Part shown: positions 5,699-9,348 of the stretch, one piece after another
How the letters are laid out: each line of letters starts with the position of its first letter
Numbering within the stretch: position 1 is the first letter of the stretch
Assembly: GCA_964510785.1 (NCBI GenBank)
Contig: CAZECM010000106.1
Location: 1-9,348, forward strand
Direction: 5' to 3'
DNA: 9,348 bases
Source of the DNA: JAAYZM01 sp964510785
Lineage (GTDB): Bacteria > Actinomycetota > Actinomycetes > Actinomycetales > Cellulomonadaceae
Translations under genes and position numbers: made by a program
Notes under the pieces: model-generated
The model's input: the letters and a program-made list of their open reading frames with translations, nothing else
What the model was told of the DNA's origin: nothing
Database searches by the model: none

Positions 5699-6529
5699 AT
5701 GCGCAGCGTCCGCGAGGTCATCACCATCCTCGGCACGATCGCCCTGGCGGGGTTCGCCGGCTACGGCCTGGCGTTCGCCTCGGCAGAGCTGAGCGGTGGG
5801 ATCGACGGCTGGGAAGGCGTCATCGCGATCATCTACGCCGGTTTCGCCCTCTTCGTGGCCCTCGTGTCATCGGCTCTCGCGACGCTCGTCGTGCGCCGCC
5901 GCAGCTGGCGGATCGCCTTCGTCGCCGTGACGCTGGTCGGCGCCGTCTACCTCGGGCTCGGCGCCTTCACGCCGGGACGTTCCTCGGGAGAGGTCCTCGG
6001 CGAGGCCGCGATCATCGTCTCGCTGGCGCTCGCCCTGTGGTTGCCCGTGGGCGCCCGGTGGTGGCTCGAGAGCCTCGTGCGCGAGCCCGTGCCGGCGGAG
6101 AAGGAGCTCAGCTCACGGGCCGCGGTGATCGCGGGGATCTCCTGCGCTGCCGTGGTGGTGATCGCCTCGACCATCGTGGTCGCCGTCGTCGGCTCGGCGC
6201 TCCCCGGGGGACTCGCCGGGTTCGCGCTCGTCCTCGTCGTCGCCGCGGCGCTCGCCTCCGGAAGGGTGCCGGAAGCCATGGCGCTCGCCCTCCTCGCCGG
6301 CGTGGGGGTGTGCGCGGTGCTGTTCGGGCTCCCGACGCTGCCCGAAGGCGGGCTCATCACCGCGGCGCTCGCCGTCGTCGTCCTCGTCGCGTTCTCGTGG
6401 CGACCGTTCGCGGTGCGGCTCTCCGCCGCGCGCCGCGCGACCCCGGAGCTGCCGCTCCCCCCGGCGACGACTCCGGAGCCGGAGGGAACGACGACGGAGG
6501 GCCCCGCGACGGCACCCTCGGCGGACTAG
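5699..6529 (+). CDS. Polytopic membrane protein of unknown function
   Basis: 276 residues, not recognised. About eight hydrophobic helices can be drawn, near residues 7-29, 39-65, 71-90, 101-118, 141-165, 170-187, 193-211 and 217-234. The third and fourth are separated by a short loop (FTPGRSSGE). A Pro/Thr/Glu-rich, probably cytoplasmic tail runs from about 245 to the end. WLPVGARWWLESL (114-126) and WRPFAVRL (234-241) are the only distinctive patches; no catalytic or transport signature is visible. ATG 5699 is chosen because the protein enters its first membrane helix at once; an ATG at 5691 is out of frame. The gene diverges from dapB and converges on the AraC-like gene, whose stop directly abuts its own. 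Coding is supported by the coherent hydrophobic pattern; function is open. Confidence 0.75.
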   Translation: MRSVREVITILGTIALAGFAGYGLAFASAELSGGIDGWEGVIAIIYAGFALFVALVSSALATLVVRRRSWRIAFVAVTLVGAVYLGLGAFTPGRSSGEVLGEAAIIVSLALALWLPVGARWWLESLVREPVPAEKELSSRAAVIAGISCAAVVVIASTIVVAVVGSALPGGLAGFALVLVVAAALASGRVPEAMALALLAGVGVCAVLFGLPTLPEGGLITAALAVVVLVAFSWRPFAVRLSAARRATPELPLPPATTPEPEGTTTEGPATAPSAD

Positions 6530-7366
6530 CTAGCCGACCGAGCTCTGCGTCAGGAGCGCCGCGACGGCGTCCCTCACCTGCCGGTACTGAGCGGGCGCGA
6601 ACCCCGTGAACCGCAAGGTCTCGCGCGGCGTACGACCCGAGACCCGGTACCGGGCGAGCACCCGCACCGCAGCAGCCCCCTGCTCGGGGCCGCCCGCACC
6701 ACCCACGAAGTGGTGGAAGCGCGTCATCGCGGTGAACTCGTCGAGCCCGACCCCGACGTACTCGTCGACCGCGGTGTCGAGGATCGGGGCCGGGACGCCC
6801 ACGGCGCGCGCGAGATCGATGGCGGTGACGAGCCCGCGCCGGGCGGCGAGCACCGCCACCGCACGGTCGATCATGGCGACGCGGTCGCCGGGGATCGCCG
6901 AGTCCGGCGCCGCATCGGCCAGCGCACCCGCGAGCGCTGCTGCCGCCGAAGCGTCGTCGGTGGCCGCGCGCAGCGTCGACGCGAGAGCTTCCGGGTCGAG
7001 CCCCGTGGCGGCGAGGACGTCGAGCGGCGCGGCGTCGTCGACGAGCAGGTCATCGAGCCCGAGCGCCGCGAGCCCGTACGCGCGCAGCCGCGCGCCCACG
7101 TACCAGGCCTCGCCGGTCTGCTCGAGGACGACGGGCAGCCGACGCACCCCGGCGACGCTGCCGCCGTTCGCGCTGCGCTCGTGGTCGAGAGGCTCGACCC
7201 GCTCCCCCGGCTCACCGAGGCAGACGACGACGGAAGGGCGGCCGTTCGGCACGAGGAGGGCACGCCACGGCGTCTCGGTGGCGGGGGCGCGCATCACCCA
7301 CACGTGCTCGACGAGGTGCTCCGTGCCGTGCGGCGCGGCGAAGCGGTCGTGGCTGGATCGGCTCAT
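6530..7366 (-). CDS. Divergent AraC-like transcriptional regulator (DUF6597-type sensor domain)
   Basis: 278 residues. The N-terminal part (about 1-115) resembles the DUF6597 sensor of AraC-like regulators: HLVEHVWVM, LVPNGRPSVVVCLG and YVGARLRAYGLAALG followed by PLDVL. The C-terminal part (about 165-270) resembles an AraC HTH pair. ARRGLVTAIDLARAVGVP leads into DEYVGVGLDEFTAMTRFHHF for the first helix-turn-helix and its linker helix. A second, degenerate half, TLRFTGFAPAQYRQV, replaces the usual GxSPxxYR region. It would bind DNA and respond to an unknown signal. Start choice is uncertain: ATG 7366 is preferred, with GTG 7384 adding six residues. It follows the M16 gene after about 50 bp on the same strand, with a GC hairpin between. 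Its target could be a neighbour such as the membrane-protein gene; that is a guess. Confidence 0.7.
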   Translation of the reverse strand: MSRSSHDRFAAPHGTEHLVEHVWVMRAPATETPWRALLVPNGRPSVVVCLGEPGERVEPLDHERSANGGSVAGVRRLPVVLEQTGEAWYVGARLRAYGLAALGLDDLLVDDAAPLDVLAATGLDPEALASTLRAATDDASAAAALAGALADAAPDSAIPGDRVAMIDRAVAVLAARRGLVTAIDLARAVGVPAPILDTAVDEYVGVGLDEFTAMTRFHHFVGGAGGPEQGAAAVRVLARYRVSGRTPRETLRFTGFAPAQYRQVRDAVAALLTQSSVG

Positions 7367-7387
7367 GACCCCATCGTCGCCCACGCG

Positions 7388-7414
7388 GGACCCCGGCGTC
7401 GATCGTCCGGGGCC
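7388..7414 (-). terminator. GC-rich hairpin between M16 peptidase and regulator genes
   Basis: CCCCGG (7391-7396) pairs with CCGGGG (7407-7412) across a 10-nt loop. Two further G-C pairs (7388-7389 with 7413-7414) form if A7390 is bulged. It starts three bases after the M16 stop on the minus strand. No T-run follows, as is common for actinobacterial terminators, so this may attenuate rather than end transcription, or be chance in GC-rich DNA. Confidence 0.3.
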
Positions 7415-7416
7415 GG

Positions 7417-8757
7417 TCAGACCCGGGCGGGGCCCACGAGCACGCGGCTGCGCGGGCGCGTGGCGAGCGTCTCAGCGAGCTCCCGAACCTCTTCGGCCGT
7501 GACGGCGCGGATCCGCTCGAGCTGCTCCGAGATCGACGCGAGCTCACCGTGCACGAGCTCGGCCTTGCCGAGGCGGCTCATGCGCGCACCGGTGTCCTCC
7601 ATGCCGAGCACGAGCCCACCGCTGAGCTGGCCGGTGGCCCGTGCGAGCTCGGCGGCAGAGATGGGCTCGGCGGCCATGCGCTCGAGCTCGTCGACGAGCA
7701 GCCCGCCCACCTCGTCGACCTTGCCCGGCGCGCAACCGGCGTAGAGCCCGAAGATCCCCGTGTCGGCGTGCCCCTGCGCGAAGCAGTAGGTCGAGTAGGC
7801 GAGGCCGCGCTTCTCGCGGATCTCCTGGAAGAGCCGTGAGCTCATGCCGCCACCGAGCACCGCGCTGAGCACGGACATCGCGTAGCGCCGCGGATCGGTC
7901 GCCGTGATCCCCGTGCCACCGATGACGAGGTGGGCCTGCTCGGTGGCCCGGTGGATCTCGAGCTCGGTGCCCTGGTCGGGCACCCCGACCGGCTGGACGT
8001 CCGTGCCGTCCCAGGGACGCCGCGCCACGGGCAACGTCGCGGGCGGGGCCTCCCAGCCGCCGGCCGCGATGGCGTCGGTGACCTGGGCGACGAGGGCGTC
8101 GTGGTCGACGCCGCCGGCAGCGGAGATCACGAGCGAGCGGGGCCGGTAGTGCTCGCGGTAGTGGTCGACGACGGCGTCCCGGGGCACGGCGCGGATCGTG
8201 TCGGGGGTGCCCCCGATGGGTCGGCCGAGGGGGTGGTGGCCGAGCACCGCGGCGGAGAACTGCTCGTGGACGACGTCACCCGGGTCGTCGTCGTTCATCG
8301 CGAGCTCTTCGAGGATGACGCCGCGTTCCATCTCGAGCTCGTCGGCGTCGAGGGCGGCGGACGTGACCATGTCCATGAGCACGTCCGTGGCCATCGGCAG
8401 GTCGGAGTCGAGCACGCGTGCGTGGTAGCACGTGCTCTCCTTGCCGGTCGACGCGTTCGCCTCGCCGCCCACGGCGTCGAACGCCTCGGCGATGTCGAAG
8501 GCGGACCGCCTCGGCGTGCCCTTGAAGAGCAGGTGCTCGAGGAAGTGGGTCGAGCCGAAGTGTCCGTCGCGCTCGTCGCGCGAGCCGACGGGCACCCAGG
8601 CGCCGATCGTGGCCGAGCGCAGCCCGGGGACGTGCTCGGTGACCACACGCAGACCGCCGGGCAGGACGCTGCGGCGCACGATGGCGCCGCCGTCCTGCCC
8701 GGCGGTCAGCTCGCTGCCGGGTTCACCGGGAGCGACGAGCGGAAGCTCGAGAGGCAC
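7417..8757 (-). CDS. M16 family zinc metallopeptidase (processing-peptidase-like)
   Basis: A 446-residue single-chain M16B-type protease, related to mitochondrial processing peptidase beta and bacterial YmxG/PepR proteins; probably cytoplasmic, since no signal peptide is seen. The inverted zinc motif HFLEH is at residues 71-75, with Glu74 as catalytic base and His71/His75 as ligands. The third ligand is one of the adjacent Glu150/Glu151 in ERGVILEELAMNDDDP, 75-76 residues on, as expected. GGEANASTGKE (97-107) is the usual strand. The second half domain ends with FQEIREKRGLAYS, containing the substrate-binding Arg317/Tyr321 pair, so the enzyme looks active. GTG 8757 starts one base after the pnp stop, giving the N-terminus MPLELPLVAPGEPG; no good RBS is visible, so it is probably coupled to pnp. 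The pnp-M16-dapB association is well known in Gram-positives. Confidence 0.94.
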   Translation of the reverse strand: MPLELPLVAPGEPGSELTAGQDGGAIVRRSVLPGGLRVVTEHVPGLRSATIGAWVPVGSRDERDGHFGSTHFLEHLLFKGTPRRSAFDIAEAFDAVGGEANASTGKESTCYHARVLDSDLPMATDVLMDMVTSAALDADELEMERGVILEELAMNDDDPGDVVHEQFSAAVLGHHPLGRPIGGTPDTIRAVPRDAVVDHYREHYRPRSLVISAAGGVDHDALVAQVTDAIAAGGWEAPPATLPVARRPWDGTDVQPVGVPDQGTELEIHRATEQAHLVIGGTGITATDPRRYAMSVLSAVLGGGMSSRLFQEIREKRGLAYSTYCFAQGHADTGIFGLYAGCAPGKVDEVGGLLVDELERMAAEPISAAELARATGQLSGGLVLGMEDTGARMSRLGKAELVHGELASISEQLERIRAVTAEEVRELAETLATRPRSRVLVGPARV

Positions 8758-8758
8758 G

Positions 8759-9348
8759 TCAGGCGTCGGCCGGGGCGTCGGCCTCTTCAGACGTGGCGTC
8801 CTCGTCGAGCACGACGTGCAGCGAGAGCTTGCCGCGCGGGTCGATCTCGCCGATCTCGACCTGGACCTTCTGGCCCACACCGAGGACGTCCTCGACGTTC
8901 TCGACGCGCTTGCCGCCCACGAGCTTGCGGATCTGCGAGATGTGCAGGAGTCCGTCCTTGCCCGGGGACAGGGACACGAACGCGCCGAAGGTGGTCGTCT
9001 TGACGACCGTCCCGACGAAGCGCTCGCCGATCTCGGGCATGTGCGGGTTGGCGATCGCGTTGACCGCGGCCCGCGCCGCCTCGGCCGAGGGGCCGTCGAC
9101 CGCACCGATGTACACGGTGCCGTCGTCCTCGATCGAGATGTCCGCGCCCGTCTCCTCCTGGATCTGGTTGATCATCTTGCCCTTGGGGCCGATGACCTCG
9201 CCGATCTTGTCGACGGGGACCGTGACGGTGATGACGCGAGGAGCGAAGGGGCTCATCTCGTCCGGTCCGTCGATCGCCTCGTTGATGACCTCGAGGATCG
9301 CCAGGCGCGCGTCGCGGGCCTGGGTCAGCGCGCCGCCGAGCACGTCGG
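8759..9348 (-). CDS. pnp: Polynucleotide phosphorylase, C-terminal KH and S1 domains (partial)
   Basis: The last 196 residues of PNPase, the trimeric phosphorolytic 3'-5' exoribonuclease/polymerase of RNA turnover. The fragment begins in the link after the second RNase PH domain (ALTQARDARLAILEVINEAI). It continues through a KH domain from about residue 35 to 95 with the GPKGK loop (IGEVIGPKGKMINQIQEETG). An S1 RNA-binding domain follows at about 105-178 (GTVVKTTTFGAFVSL, GKDGLLHISQI, VENVEDVLGVGQKVQVEIGE), ending in an acidic, Ala-rich tail EEADAPADA. The catalytic PH domains lie beyond the right edge. The TGA stop is one base before the M16 start, so the two genes form an operon. Certain. 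Confidence 0.97.
   Translation of the reverse strand, partial: DVLGGALTQARDARLAILEVINEAIDGPDEMSPFAPRVITVTVPVDKIGEVIGPKGKMINQIQEETGADISIEDDGTVYIGAVDGPSAEAARAAVNAIANPHMPEIGERFVGTVVKTTTFGAFVSLSPGKDGLLHISQIRKLVGGKRVENVEDVLGVGQKVQVEIGEIDPRGKLSLHVVLDEDATSEEADAPADA

Noticed and set aside
7930..9003. 357-codon plus-strand frame opposite M16 peptidase and pnp
   Set aside because: Antisense to two strongly supported genes; composition is typical of a high-GC shadow.
8758..9105. Upstream extension of the M16 peptidase frame into pnp
   Set aside because: These residues are Ser/Arg-rich and overlap the pnp S1 domain in another frame; the GTG at 8757 gives a normal family start.
1..9348. tRNA, rRNA, CRISPR array, transposase, phage or toxin-antitoxin genes
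   Set aside because: None seen. Coding density is high, the only gap above 100 bp is 3145-3281, and no repeat-spacer pattern or mobile-element protein signature appears.

Overview
The window is about 9.3 kb of very GC-rich, densely packed DNA with non-ATG starts, 1-4 nt gene overlaps and no TAA stops. Together with the protein families this points to an actinobacterium. The pnp / M16 peptidase / dapB / small TPR membrane protein / thyA set resembles Cellulomonas-type Micrococcales (inferred by eye, no search run). Both edges cut genes (thyA on the left, pnp on the right), so this may be a whole draft contig.

Layout, left to right. 1-591 (-): thymidylate synthase, C-terminus missing, with an abnormal inverted segment at the extreme edge. 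627-3144 (+): a tightly coupled trio of aldehyde dehydrogenase (succinate-semialdehyde type), AzlC and AzlD (branched-chain amino-acid exporter). 3282-4432 (+): a YqhA/UPF0114 membrane protein overlapped by a GNAT acetyltransferase. 4429-5649 (-): TPR membrane protein and dapB. 5699-6529 (+): an unrecognised polytopic membrane protein. 6530-7366 (-): a divergent AraC-like regulator. 7417-8757 (-): M16 zinc peptidase. 8759-9348 (-): C-terminal KH and S1 domains of polynucleotide phosphorylase.

The minus-strand genes pnp, M16 peptidase, dapB, TPR and thyA read as a conserved housekeeping backbone (RNA turnover, proteolysis, lysine/cell-wall precursor synthesis, dTMP synthesis). The plus-strand genes and the regulator look like accessory genes set between backbone members. 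The ALDH-azlC-azlD trio may join metabolite oxidation with amino-acid export. No RNA genes, CRISPR, transposase or phage genes were seen.

The most notable item is at bases 1-33: a 9-bp inverted repeat encloses 15 bp that are reversed relative to the thyA reading frame. The plus strand there spells the normal ThyA motif although the gene lies on the minus strand. This is either a fold-back or assembly artefact at a contig end, or a real micro-inversion. The rest is mostly ordinary chromosomal content with a few compact regulatory arrangements. I see no convincing new defence or mobile system.
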